Positions 1 to 7,140 of a DNA stretch of 42,971 bases are shown piece after piece. The stretch lies in contig CAYPTS010000009.1 in NCBI GenBank assembly GCA_964413825.1, positions 1 to 42,971 on the forward strand, in the 5' to 3' direction. The notes below the pieces were generated by a model. That model saw only the letters and a program-made list of their open reading frames with translations. It was not told the origin of the DNA and searched no databases. Position numbers and translations under genes: made by a program. How positions within the stretch are numbered: position 1 is the stretch's first letter; each line of letters opens with the position of its first letter. This DNA comes from JAFGKM01 sp964413825 (GTDB taxonomy: Bacteria > Ratteibacteria > UBA8468 > B48-G9 > JAFGKM01).

Positions 1-57
1 CGAGCAAGGAAACTGCTTTCTTTTCTCTCTATTTCCTTATGTCGGGAATTTCAGTGG
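1..57. repeat. Right half of a hairpin repeat (second copy at 35662-35735)
   Basis: The first ~57 bases match the right half of the 74-bp hairpin at 35662-35735, with only a few differences (loop CTGC at 13-16, pyrimidine arm 17-30, outer arm CTTATGTCGG from 36). The left half lies outside the window. It sits directly upstream of the alaC promoter. No coding potential is seen. Confidence 0.75.
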
Positions 58-70
58 AAAAATTATCCAT

Positions 71-100
71 TTGAAGTTTACGGGCGGGTTGTATTATAAT
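71..100 (+). promoter_or_regulatory. Sigma70-type promoter of alaC, leaderless spacing
   Basis: TTGAAG (71-76), an 18-bp spacer and a perfect TATAAT (95-100). The ATG at 109 lies 8 nt after the -10 box, so transcription would begin at or within a base or two of the start codon. No Shine-Dalgarno is present between them. Confidence 0.7.
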
Positions 101-108
101 ACAAGATT

Positions 109-1299
109 ATGAACAAGAAAACTAAAAAAATTGACGTGCAGTCAAACAGGATAAAGAACCTGCCGGTTTACATATTCAACGATGTGAATGCCAGGAAGTT
201 GAAACTCCGCAGGGAGGGAATGGATATCATAGACCTTGGCATGGGCAATCCCGACAGGCCTGCTCCGAAGCCGGTCATCGATAAACTCATGGAAGTCGCG
301 TCGGATAGCCGTGCGCACCGTTACAGCGCATCCAAGGGTATAAGCCATCTGCGCCGGGAAATCTGTCTGTGGTATGAAAGGCGTTTTGGCGTGAAACTCG
401 ACCCTGAAACCGAAGCGTGCGTGTGTATCGGTTCCAAGGAAGGTATAAGCCATCTTGCGCTCGCGGCTTTTGATAAGGGTGATGTAATCCTTGTACCGAA
501 CCCCACGTACCCCAGCCATCTTTACAGCATAATAATAGCGGGAGCGTCCATATACGATATTCCCCTGACCAAGGAGAACAATTTCATTCCGGACCTGTCG
601 CAGCCCATATACGACAGGTACCCGAAGCCCAAGGCGCTTATCGTCAGTTATCCCAACAATCCGACTACGCAGGTTGTCGACCCCGATTTCTTCAAGGACG
701 TTGTGAAATTCGCTAAGAAAAACAACCTTTTTGTCATTCACGACCTGGCGTATTCCGAAATATGTTTCGATGGATATAAGGCGCCCAGTTTCCTTCAGAC
801 TCCGGGCGCAAAGAAGGTCGGCATCGAGTTCTATTCGTTATCCAAGACTTACAACATGGCGGGCTGGCGCGTCGGGTTTGCCGTAGGCAACAAGGATGTC
901 ATAGGCGCTCTTGTGAAACTGAAAAGTTTTTATGACTACGGGCTTTTCACGCCTGTACAGGTTGCCGCTATAACCGCGTTGAGATTGGAGCAGAAGTATA
1001 TAGACGAGGTTGCGGAGACCTACCGGAAAAGGCGGGACGTTCTCGTTGACGGACTGAACAGAATCGGATGGAGTGTTGAAAAGCCGAAAGCGACGATGTA
1101 CGTCTGGGCAGAGATACCTGAAAAATTCAAAAAAATGGGTTCCGTGAAGTTCGCCATTCACCTGCAGGAAAAGGCAGGCGTAGCGGTTTCTCCGGGCGCC
1201 GGGTTCGGGAAGTACGGCGAGGGATACGTGAGAATGGCTCTCGTGGAAAACGAGAATAGAATCAGGCAGGCCGTCCGTTGTCTGAGAAATATTTTATAA
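109..1299 (+). CDS. alaC: Glutamate-pyruvate (alanine) aminotransferase, AlaC-like
   Basis: A 396-residue class I/II PLP aminotransferase, the full length for the family. It resembles Escherichia coli AlaC closely through the whole chain, including the GSKEG and VPNPTYP segments and the SLSK motif whose Lys246 should form the Schiff base with PLP. AlaC makes alanine from pyruvate with glutamate as donor; LL-diaminopimelate aminotransferases of the same clan are the main alternative. The start at 109 follows a strong promoter by 8 nt with no ribosome site, suggesting a leaderless message. Its stop overlaps the next start (TAATG), so the radical SAM gene is translationally coupled. Family assignment is firm; substrate is inferred. 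Confidence 0.9.
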   Translation: MNKKTKKIDVQSNRIKNLPVYIFNDVNARKLKLRREGMDIIDLGMGNPDRPAPKPVIDKLMEVASDSRAHRYSASKGISHLRREICLWYERRFGVKLDPETEACVCIGSKEGISHLALAAFDKGDVILVPNPTYPSHLYSIIIAGASIYDIPLTKENNFIPDLSQPIYDRYPKPKALIVSYPNNPTTQVVDPDFFKDVVKFAKKNNLFVIHDLAYSEICFDGYKAPSFLQTPGAKKVGIEFYSLSKTYNMAGWRVGFAVGNKDVIGALVKLKSFYDYGLFTPVQVAAITALRLEQKYIDEVAETYRKRRDVLVDGLNRIGWSVEKPKATMYVWAEIPEKFKKMGSVKFAIHLQEKAGVAVSPGAGFGKYGEGYVRMALVENENRIRQAVRCLRNIL

Positions 1300-2396
1300 T
1301 GCATAAGGTTGAGCTGTTAATCAAGCCGGTATCTTATCTGTGCAATCTTGACTGCACATACTGTTTCTACAAGAAGACGGCGGCTATCTACAGAAATCCC
1401 TCCATGATGAATTCTGGAGTCCTCGAAAAATTTATTTCCGCCGTCATGGGATATTCCGCGGGAGGACACTGCGTTTTTTCATGGCAGGGCGGGGAGCCCT
1501 TGCTTGCCGGTGTGGATTTCTATAAAAAGGTTGTGGAACTGCAGTCAAGATACGGCAGGAGCGGGCAGATTGTCAGCAATACCATACAGACCAACGGTCT
1601 TCTCATAGACGAAAAATTCACGGAGTTTTTCAAAAAATACAGGGTGTTTATCGGCTTGAGTCTCGACGGTCCGAGGGAGATACATAACGTTTACAGGAAA
1701 CATCCTTCCGGAGAAGGGACGTTCAACGAAGTAATGGCAAAGGCGCGTCTGCTCGAGAGGGAAGGCGTGGAATTCAACATACTTTCCACCGTCGGGGAGG
1801 AGACGGCGAAGCACCCTGAAAAAATCTACAGATTTCTCGTATCTTCGGGATTCCGATACCTGCAGTTTATTCCGGCGGTTGACCGCAGGTCGGGCAGGAT
1901 GAAGAAAAGTTTTTCCGTCACCCCCGAAACTTACGGGGAATTTCTTTGCAGGCTGTTTGATACGTGGTGGAACAACGGCAGGCCTGATGCTTCGGTCAGG
2001 TTGTTTGACAACATCATGGAGGTTTTGCTCGGGGTTGAACCCGGCGCCTGCTCTTTCAAAAAAAGGTGCGGAGAATATCTTGTCGTGGAGCACAACGGCG
2101 ACGTTTACCCCTGTGATTTTTTTGTGAATCCGGAATTCATGGTTGGGAATCTTCTTGATACGTCTTTTGAAGAACTGGTAAGACGGGTGAAGGAAGATTT
2201 TGGGAGATTGAAGGAAGAACCTGTGGAAGAGTGCGCAAACTGCCGGTGGAACTTTATCTGCAACAATGGGTGCTGCTGGTTCAGATGGGTGAGTTGTGGA
2301 AATGTGCACGATAAAGACTATCTCTGCCCTGCGTTTAAAAAATTTTTCCCGCACGCCATGGACCGCCTCAAAATTCTTGCTTCTTCCATCCGGTAG
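1299..2396 (+). CDS. Anaerobic sulfatase-maturating enzyme (radical SAM, SPASM)
   Basis: 365 residues. The radical SAM cluster motif is C15-x3-C19-x2-C22. The C-terminal half carries the SPASM cysteines (around RCGEY, YPCDFF, CANCRWNFIC, CCWFR), with the YPCDFF aspartate matching the catalytic acid of anSMEs. Such enzymes oxidise a Cys or Ser in sulfatases to formylglycine under anaerobic conditions. ATG at 1299 overlaps the alaC stop (TAATG); an in-frame TTG at 1278 lies inside alaC and is less likely. No sulfatase is present in this window, so its substrate is encoded elsewhere or it modifies another peptide. A 9-bp hairpin follows the stop. Confidence 0.88.
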   Translation: MHKVELLIKPVSYLCNLDCTYCFYKKTAAIYRNPSMMNSGVLEKFISAVMGYSAGGHCVFSWQGGEPLLAGVDFYKKVVELQSRYGRSGQIVSNTIQTNGLLIDEKFTEFFKKYRVFIGLSLDGPREIHNVYRKHPSGEGTFNEVMAKARLLEREGVEFNILSTVGEETAKHPEKIYRFLVSSGFRYLQFIPAVDRRSGRMKKSFSVTPETYGEFLCRLFDTWWNNGRPDASVRLFDNIMEVLLGVEPGACSFKKRCGEYLVVEHNGDVYPCDFFVNPEFMVGNLLDTSFEELVRRVKEDFGRLKEEPVEECANCRWNFICNNGCCWFRWVSCGNVHDKDYLCPAFKKFFPHAMDRLKILASSIR

Positions 2397-2399
2397 CCG

Positions 2400-2444
2400 C
2401 AGGATGCCTGCCTGACAAAACCATTCCTGCCATCCGGCATCCTG
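2400..2444 (+). terminator. Hairpin after anSME gene
   Basis: A perfect 9-bp inverted repeat, CAGGATGCC (2400-2408) and GGCATCCTG (2436-2444), begins 4 nt after the stop codon. There is no strong U tract, so termination is inferred from position and pairing only. Confidence 0.45.
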
Positions 2445-2494
2445 AGAAGGATTTCCCTTTGCCGCCGCCTGTTATGTCAAATAGAAATCTATAT

Positions 2495-2824
2495 CAATAA
2501 TTTCTGATTAGTCCTGAAGACATTGTATGGCAAAAGGATGGCAGTTTACGGTCTCGAAACAGCCCTTCGGGCTTTGGCTTCAGCACAGACAAGAACTACG
2601 GTGAAACCGGACTCTCGGAGAACTCGCCATCCTGCGCTCTAAAAAACGAGCTCCGGACGGCTCAGACAGCTCCGAGTAAGGTAATCGTCCGAACGCTTGC
2701 GCTTTTCACCTTGTCTTGTTGCTGTGCTTCCACACTCGCCAGCAACTGCATCCCTTTTGCCCTGTCATGGTCCACTGGACTTTTACGGTTCGCGGTTTCC
2801 TGCTGGCTTAATCAGAAATTATTG
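2495..2824 (+). repeat. Fold-back (MITE-like) element, copy 1
   Basis: A 330-bp non-coding unit bounded by perfect 16-bp inverted repeats, CAATAATTTCTGATTA (2495-2510) and its complement (2809-2824). A homologous copy lies in opposite orientation at 22332-22657. Nested helices pair 2529-2546 with 2744-2761, 2582-2593 with 2715-2728, 2600-2606 with 2704-2710, 2608-2612 with 2687-2691, 2614-2620 with 2670-2676 and 2626-2632 with 2655-2661. Several pairs change on both sides between the copies. The 8-bp flanks (ATCTATAT and ATATAGAT) are mutually palindromic and only 6/8 identical as a direct repeat. No ORF is conserved. It may be a non-autonomous transposon, a structured RNA, or both. Confidence 0.85.
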
Positions 2825-2840
2825 ATATAGATGAAAGCCG

Positions 2841-2869
2841 TTGACAGACACAGCCGCTTTCGTTAAAAT
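2841..2869 (+). promoter_or_regulatory. Strong promoter at the right edge of fold-back copy 1
   Basis: Consensus TTGACA (2841-2846), 17-bp spacer, TAAAAT (2864-2869). The -35 box starts 17 nt beyond the element's terminal repeat. The ATG at 2878 follows the -10 by 8 nt with no Shine-Dalgarno, so the transcript is probably leaderless. Confidence 0.75.
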
Positions 2870-2877
2870 GTTTTAAA

Positions 2878-3072
2878 ATGAGATATCCAGGTAATCCTTC
2901 TATAAAAGAGCGAATCAGTGAATGGCTGGAATTGTGCGACTTTTCTCTGGAATTGTTGGAAGCCGGTAATGCCGCATCAGATAAATCACGAAAAGAGACA
3001 GGCTTTTTGCAGAAAAACTTCCGTGAAAACCAGCCTGTCAAACACAGGACATTGTCCTGCATGATAACATGA
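2878..3072 (+). CDS. Small hypothetical protein upstream of nucleotidyltransferase
   Basis: 64 residues with a charged, probably helical N-terminal half (ERISEWLELCDFSLELL) and a basic tail; I do not recognise the family. The start is fixed by a consensus promoter 8 nt upstream. Its stop overlaps the next start (ATGA at 3069-3072), so the two proteins are made as a coupled pair. Small coupled genes before nucleotidyltransferase-fold genes often encode a partner or antitoxin, but here that is inference from arrangement only. Confidence 0.6.
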   Translation: MRYPGNPSIKERISEWLELCDFSLELLEAGNAASDKSRKETGFLQKNFRENQPVKHRTLSCMIT

Positions 3073-3635
3073 TTTCACATGGAATTATTGAACTTATCAG
3101 AAAATTGCTGTTGCTGGCAGAGGAATCAAAAACCGACATAATGTTCATCGGCGGAATTGCCGTGAGCGCATGGGCAGTCCCCCGGGCAACCTATGATGTT
3201 GATGCGGTTGCCCTGATAGATGAAAAGAAAATTGACGATTTTCTTGTTCTTTGCAGGAAATATGGTTTTGACTACGATGAAGACAGTCCTGTCAAACACA
3301 TCCAGAGACTTTCTTTTCTAACATTGTCTGCGGCGACAAGTTCTTCAGAAAAAATTTATACTGACGTATTCCTTGCACGCGGACTGTATTTCCAGTCCGC
3401 CATAAAAAGAAAGAAGATTCTTACCGTTTTCGATATCCGGATACCCGTGATTTCTCCGGAAGACCTTATTCTTTATAAGTTGATTGCGGGAAGGAACAGG
3501 GACATTGAAGACGTACATGAAATATTGTTGCGGCAGAAAGACAATCTTGACATGCCTTATATGAAACAATGGGCTGAAGAACTGGGCATTCTGTATAAAC
3601 TTGAAGATGAACTCCGGTCGGGCAACATTGAATAG
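3069..3635 (+). CDS. AbiEii-like nucleotidyltransferase-fold protein
   Basis: 188 residues. The N-terminal segment GGIAVSAW...RATYDVDAVALID has the polymerase-beta-type nucleotidyltransferase layout: a GG turn, then two metal-binding aspartates (DVD). The later PVISPEDLILYKLIAGR...RDIEDVHEIL segment is typical of the AbiEii/DUF6036 group, whose members include type IV toxins and putative tRNA or protein nucleotidylating enzymes. It overlaps the 64-residue gene by 4 nt. A role in defence or toxin-antitoxin control is plausible from family and pairing; the substrate is unknown. Base composition is somewhat more AT-rich than the neighbours. Confidence 0.75.
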   Translation: MISHGIIELIRKLLLLAEESKTDIMFIGGIAVSAWAVPRATYDVDAVALIDEKKIDDFLVLCRKYGFDYDEDSPVKHIQRLSFLTLSAATSSSEKIYTDVFLARGLYFQSAIKRKKILTVFDIRIPVISPEDLILYKLIAGRNRDIEDVHEILLRQKDNLDMPYMKQWAEELGILYKLEDELRSGNIE

Positions 3636-3785
3636 CAGAAATCTGCAATTTCCGCCGCCCCTCCTGAAAACGGCCTCTCTTGCCATTGACTGCATTATGG
3701 CGGACATCAAACGTTATTCAGCATGAAGCATCCTGCCGGCAAGAGCAGCGCCTTCATAAAATATTTTCATTTTATTAAGAATTGG

Positions 3786-3793
3786 TGTAAAAT
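3786..3793 (+). promoter_or_regulatory. Extended -10 promoter of the ABC transporter operon
   Basis: TG-TAAAAT (TAAAAT at 3788-3793) with only a weak -35 (TTTCAT, 3765-3770) at 17 bp. A clear ribosome site GGGAGG (3806-3811) follows, 5 nt before the ATG at 3817. Confidence 0.5.
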
Positions 3794-3816
3794 AAAAAAC
3801 TATACGGGAGGTTTTA

Positions 3817-4458
3817 ATGGACAACAAAAGCAAAATTGAGAAACAACTTTCCCTGCCTTTGAAAAACGCAATTCAGATGAGCGTGCGCAATCTGAAAATA
3901 AGGTTTGGACGTTCAATCATTATCACAATGTCGATACTCCTCGGTATAGCATTTCTTATGTCAGTTCTTGCAAACAATGCCTTTACGATGAGTCTGATAA
4001 ACAAAGGTCCGGAGGATATCAGGGTTCTTTTGATGACCGACCTTGAAGAAGCGAGGACCAGGCAGATATGGCTTGTGTCGCTGTCGCTTCTTGTGTGTGT
4101 CGTCGGTATAGTCAACGCAATGCTGATGTCGGTTACCGAGCGTTCGCGCGAGATTGGGACGATGAAGTGCCTGGGAGCGCTTGATAAGTTTGTCGTGGAG
4201 CTTTTTCTTCTCGAGTCTCTCGCACACGGCGTTTTCGGTTCAATAATCGGCAGTATAGTGGGCGTAATAACAATGACTTTTGTCTATTTGCTCCAGTACG
4301 GCGGGCTGATAATGCGTATTTTTCCGCTCGGGAAACTGTTGCAGTACATGCTTTTTACGACGTTGCTGGGTACTTTTCTTGCCGTTGTGGGCGCGCTTTA
4401 TCCTTCATACGTTTCGGCAAGACTGGAACCGGCTGAGGCCATAAGGAGAGAAGTGTAA
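3817..4458 (+). CDS. Short MacB/FtsX-type ABC transporter permease
   Basis: 213 residues with about four predicted membrane segments (roughly 33-53, 86-102, 130-160, 176-200). The GIVNAMLMSVTERSREIGTM segment is the hallmark coupling region of FtsX/MacB/LolC permeases. Normal members have a periplasmic domain of 150-250 residues between the first two membrane helices; here only about 30 residues remain, so this is a stripped-down permease. The reading frame is intact with a good ribosome site, arguing against recent decay. The cognate ATPase follows after 16 nt. Substrate unknown; lipoprotein or peptide release from the membrane is the family norm. Confidence 0.8.
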   Translation: MDNKSKIEKQLSLPLKNAIQMSVRNLKIRFGRSIIITMSILLGIAFLMSVLANNAFTMSLINKGPEDIRVLLMTDLEEARTRQIWLVSLSLLVCVVGIVNAMLMSVTERSREIGTMKCLGALDKFVVELFLLESLAHGVFGSIIGSIVGVITMTFVYLLQYGGLIMRIFPLGKLLQYMLFTTLLGTFLAVVGALYPSYVSARLEPAEAIRREV

Positions 4459-4474
4459 AAAAGGAGGAAGCAAA

Positions 4475-5215
4475 ATGCCGAGAGAAGCAATCGTAAGAAC
4501 AATAGGGGTCAAAAAAAGTTTTATGCTCGGAAAGGTGCCGTTGCACGTACTTAAGGGGATTGACATAGAAATTCTAAAAGGGGAATACATCTCGATAATG
4601 GGGCCTTCCGGCAGCGGAAAAACTACGCTGTTCAACATGATAGGAGGGCTTGATAAGCCGTCCGAAGGCAAGGTCTATATTGACGAGGTCGATATTGCGC
4701 AACTGGATGCATACGAACTTGCCTGGCTGAGGTGCAGAAAGATAGGATACATCTTCCAGTCGTTTAACCTGATACCCGTTATGACCGCTCTTGAAAACGT
4801 TATGCTTCCCATGATTTTCGCCGGCATGTCGACCGATGAATCCAGAGAGAAGACAAAGGGACTTCTTGAAACCGTCGGATTGGGACACCGCCTTCACCAT
4901 AAGCCTTTTGAGTTATCGGGCGGGCAGCAGCAGAGAGTTGCCATTGCACGGGCTCTCGCCAACGACCCCGCAATAGTTCTTGCCGATGAGCCCACCGGAA
5001 ACCTCGACCTGAAGACCGGAAAGGAAATCATCAACCTGCTCAGGGAAATGAACAAAGGCAAGAGCGTAAGCATCATAACCGCCACGCACGACCTGAAGAT
5101 GCTTGACGTTTCCGACCGGGTGATATGGCTCAGAGACGGAATGATTGAAAGGGTTGAAGACAGGGAGAATATTAATATAAAGGTTGGCGAGATGGAAGGG
5201 GAAGAAGCCGGTTAA
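4475..5215 (+). CDS. LolD/MacB-family ABC transporter ATPase
   Basis: 246 residues. Walker A GPSGSGKT at 43-50, Q-loop in IFQSFNL, signature LSGGQQQR, Walker B VLADEPTGNLD and the switch histidine in ATHD are all present, so it should hydrolyse ATP. The DEPTGNLD and LSGGQQQR sequences place it with LolD/MacB/FtsE ATPases, matching the preceding permease. AGGAGG lies 8 nt before the start. The stop overlaps the proC start (TAATG at 5213-5217), linking it to a biosynthetic gene with no obvious functional tie. Confidence 0.9.
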   Translation: MPREAIVRTIGVKKSFMLGKVPLHVLKGIDIEILKGEYISIMGPSGSGKTTLFNMIGGLDKPSEGKVYIDEVDIAQLDAYELAWLRCRKIGYIFQSFNLIPVMTALENVMLPMIFAGMSTDESREKTKGLLETVGLGHRLHHKPFELSGGQQQRVAIARALANDPAIVLADEPTGNLDLKTGKEIINLLREMNKGKSVSIITATHDLKMLDVSDRVIWLRDGMIERVEDRENINIKVGEMEGEEAG

Positions 5216-6024
5216 TGAAAGGAAAAAATAAAATAGGGGTGATAGGCTGCGGCAACATGGGCTCGGTACTGGTGTCCGGCCTGCTTGAAAGCGGACTATG
5301 CCCTCCTTCCTCCATATACGTTGCCGACGCAAAAAAAGCAAAACTTAAAAGTCTGAAGAAATCGGGCGTCAGGATTGTCGATAACGGCAAACTGGCAGAC
5401 AGCGCGGATGTAATAATACTGGCGGTCAAGCCCGCGGCTGTCAGTGAAGTTATCTCCGGAATCAGAAATTTCTTAACACCTTCAAAGGTTATAATATCAA
5501 TAGCCGCCGGTGTTTCCACCCGAAAAATCGAAAGCTTCCTAAAAGGAAAAAAAGTCCCGGTTATAAGGGTTATGCCCAATGTGAATGCCATGGTGAAAGC
5601 AGGCATTCTGCCGTACTGCTTCGGAAAGCATGCCGCCGGATGCCGGGGCCTGCCGGAGCGTCTGTTTTCGCCGCTCGGAACGGTTTTCAGGCTTTCCGAA
5701 AATATGTTCGATGCCGTAACTGCACTTTCCGGAAGCGGACCGGGATTTATATTTTATCTGGCGGAAAACATAAAAAATATCTGCAGGGAAAAGAAGTTTA
5801 CGGAAAAACAGTCGGCGCTGATTTCTTCTTATCTCGTCTGCGGTTCCGGCAAGATGCTTGCGGAAACCGGAATTGCTCCGGAAAAACTCAAAGAAATGGT
5901 AACTTCTCCGGGCGGCACCACCGCCGCCGGTTTGAAAGTTTTCGAGCAGAAGAATTTCCCCCGCATCCTCAAACAGGCTGTTGAAAAAGCGGAGAAGCGC
6001 AGCAGAGAATTGTCCAGGACGTAG
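5215..6024 (+). CDS. proC: Pyrroline-5-carboxylate reductase
   Basis: 269 residues, normal length. N-terminal Rossmann motif GVIGCGNMG binds NAD(P)H; the C-terminal helical domain has the ProC signature SPGGTTAAGL starting at Ser231. It reduces 1-pyrroline-5-carboxylate to proline, the last step of proline synthesis. It starts inside the stop of the ABC ATPase gene, so translation is coupled. proB and proA are not in the window. Confidence 0.93.
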   Translation: MKGKNKIGVIGCGNMGSVLVSGLLESGLCPPSSIYVADAKKAKLKSLKKSGVRIVDNGKLADSADVIILAVKPAAVSEVISGIRNFLTPSKVIISIAAGVSTRKIESFLKGKKVPVIRVMPNVNAMVKAGILPYCFGKHAAGCRGLPERLFSPLGTVFRLSENMFDAVTALSGSGPGFIFYLAENIKNICREKKFTEKQSALISSYLVCGSGKMLAETGIAPEKLKEMVTSPGGTTAAGLKVFEQKNFPRILKQAVEKAEKRSRELSRT

Positions 6025-6043
6025 AATCCCGAAGGAAAATATC

Positions 6044-6970
6044 ATGAAAGGCACAATAGGCATTGTCGGCTATGGAGTGGTGGGAAAGGCGTTTGCCAAT
6101 GTATTCAGAGACAAGGTAAGGTTCATGGTTTACGACAGGTACATTTCGGAATACAACAATCTGCAGAAGGTTATTGAGAAATGTTCTATACTCTTCGCTG
6201 CGGTTCCCACGCCGATGAACCGTGACGGGAGCATAGATATTTCCCACGTCGAAGACGTGCTTGAAAAAATTTCCCTCGCATTGAAAAAACGCAGTACCGG
6301 AAAACGCAATCCCATCGTGGTTTTGCGTTCAACCATAGTCCCCGGTACGACAAGAGACCTGCAAAAGAAGTTTTCAGGGATTCGGCTGGTCTTTAATCCG
6401 GAGTTCCTTTCAGAACGGAACAGTCTTGCCGATATGGAAAGAACAGACAGGGTTATAATAGGCGGAAGGCCGGCAGACTGCAAGAAGGTGGAAGAGGTAT
6501 ACAGACAGGTCTTTCCTCAGGCGAGGTACATAATTACAGATACCACGACCGCTGAAATGATAAAGTACGCGGCCAACGTTACTCTTGCCGGACAGGTTAT
6601 GATTGCCAACGAACTGTTCCAGATTTGCAGGAAACTTAATCTTGACTGGGCGTTTATCAGAAACGCCGTGATACTGGACCCGCTTATGGGCAGGAATACA
6701 AAAGTGCCGGGTCCGGACGGCGGACTGGGGTTCGGCGGCAGGTGCCTGCCCAAAGACCTCAATGCGCTGGTTTATCTCTCAAAAACCCTTGGGTACAGAC
6801 CGCAACTTCTTGAACAGGTTTGGAAATCCAATCTCCTTGTCAGGAAAAACAGGGACTGGGAGAATATCAAAGGCGCAACGTCATACAAAAAAGAGATGAA
6901 AAAGGCAGGCGGAGAGGCGGAGAGCGAATTGCGGAGGGACAGATGCGGAACAAGCAAAACGAAGCAATGA
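6044..6970 (+). CDS. Short UDP-glucose/GDP-mannose dehydrogenase family protein
   Basis: 308 residues from the ATG at 6044, chosen because GAAGGA precedes it and the Rossmann motif (GIVGYGVVG) follows at once; an in-frame start at 5981 lies inside proC. It retains the family landmarks: VVLRSTIVPGTT, NPEFLSE, the central-domain Lys in EMIKYAAN, and catalytic Cys234 in GGRCLPKD. Typical UDP-glucose 6-dehydrogenases have about 430 residues; here the C-terminal UDP-binding Rossmann domain is missing and replaced by a charged ~45-residue tail. Short forms exist, but activity on UDP-glucose is inferred. Two epimerase genes at 31.3-33.4 kb could use UDP-glucuronate. Confidence 0.82.
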   Translation: MKGTIGIVGYGVVGKAFANVFRDKVRFMVYDRYISEYNNLQKVIEKCSILFAAVPTPMNRDGSIDISHVEDVLEKISLALKKRSTGKRNPIVVLRSTIVPGTTRDLQKKFSGIRLVFNPEFLSERNSLADMERTDRVIIGGRPADCKKVEEVYRQVFPQARYIITDTTTAEMIKYAANVTLAGQVMIANELFQICRKLNLDWAFIRNAVILDPLMGRNTKVPGPDGGLGFGGRCLPKDLNALVYLSKTLGYRPQLLEQVWKSNLLVRKNRDWENIKGATSYKKEMKKAGGEAESELRRDRCGTSKTKQ

Positions 6971-7140
6971 GTAGCCGGGGCTCCACGTGGTTGTGTATGG
7001 AGAACACGGCGAGGCTCGTTGCTGAGTTGCGTAAGTTTCACCTGTCACGCAGCACCTGAGCGAAACGGCTGCTCCGTCCGCCTTTTTAAAAGAGCGGGCC
7101 GTATTTTGGCAGAACCGACACGGTGCAGAGGGGGGAAAAT
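6971..7140 (+). other. 170-bp spacer with possible folded leader, unassigned
   Basis: Between the dehydrogenase and the phosphorylase there is no convincing ORF. Short inverted repeats occur (CTCCA/TGGAG, TGCGT/ACGCA, GAGC/GCTC). A purine-rich ribosome site precedes the ATG at 7141. No known riboswitch consensus is recognised; a structured leader is only a possibility. Confidence 0.3.

Noticed and set aside
109..1299. LL-diaminopimelate aminotransferase as the function of the first gene.
   Set aside because: The overall sequence follows AlaC more closely, and no lysine-pathway genes are nearby; kept only as an alternative.
2475..2846. CRISPR array or group II intron as explanation of the fold-back element.
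   Set aside because: There are no direct repeats with spacers, no intron domain V motif and no reverse transcriptase; terminal inverted repeats and target duplication fit a MITE-like unit.
2808..3062. Minus-strand frame opposite the 2878 gene.
   Set aside because: No promoter or ribosome site and no family resemblance; the plus-strand gene has a consensus promoter and coupled partner.
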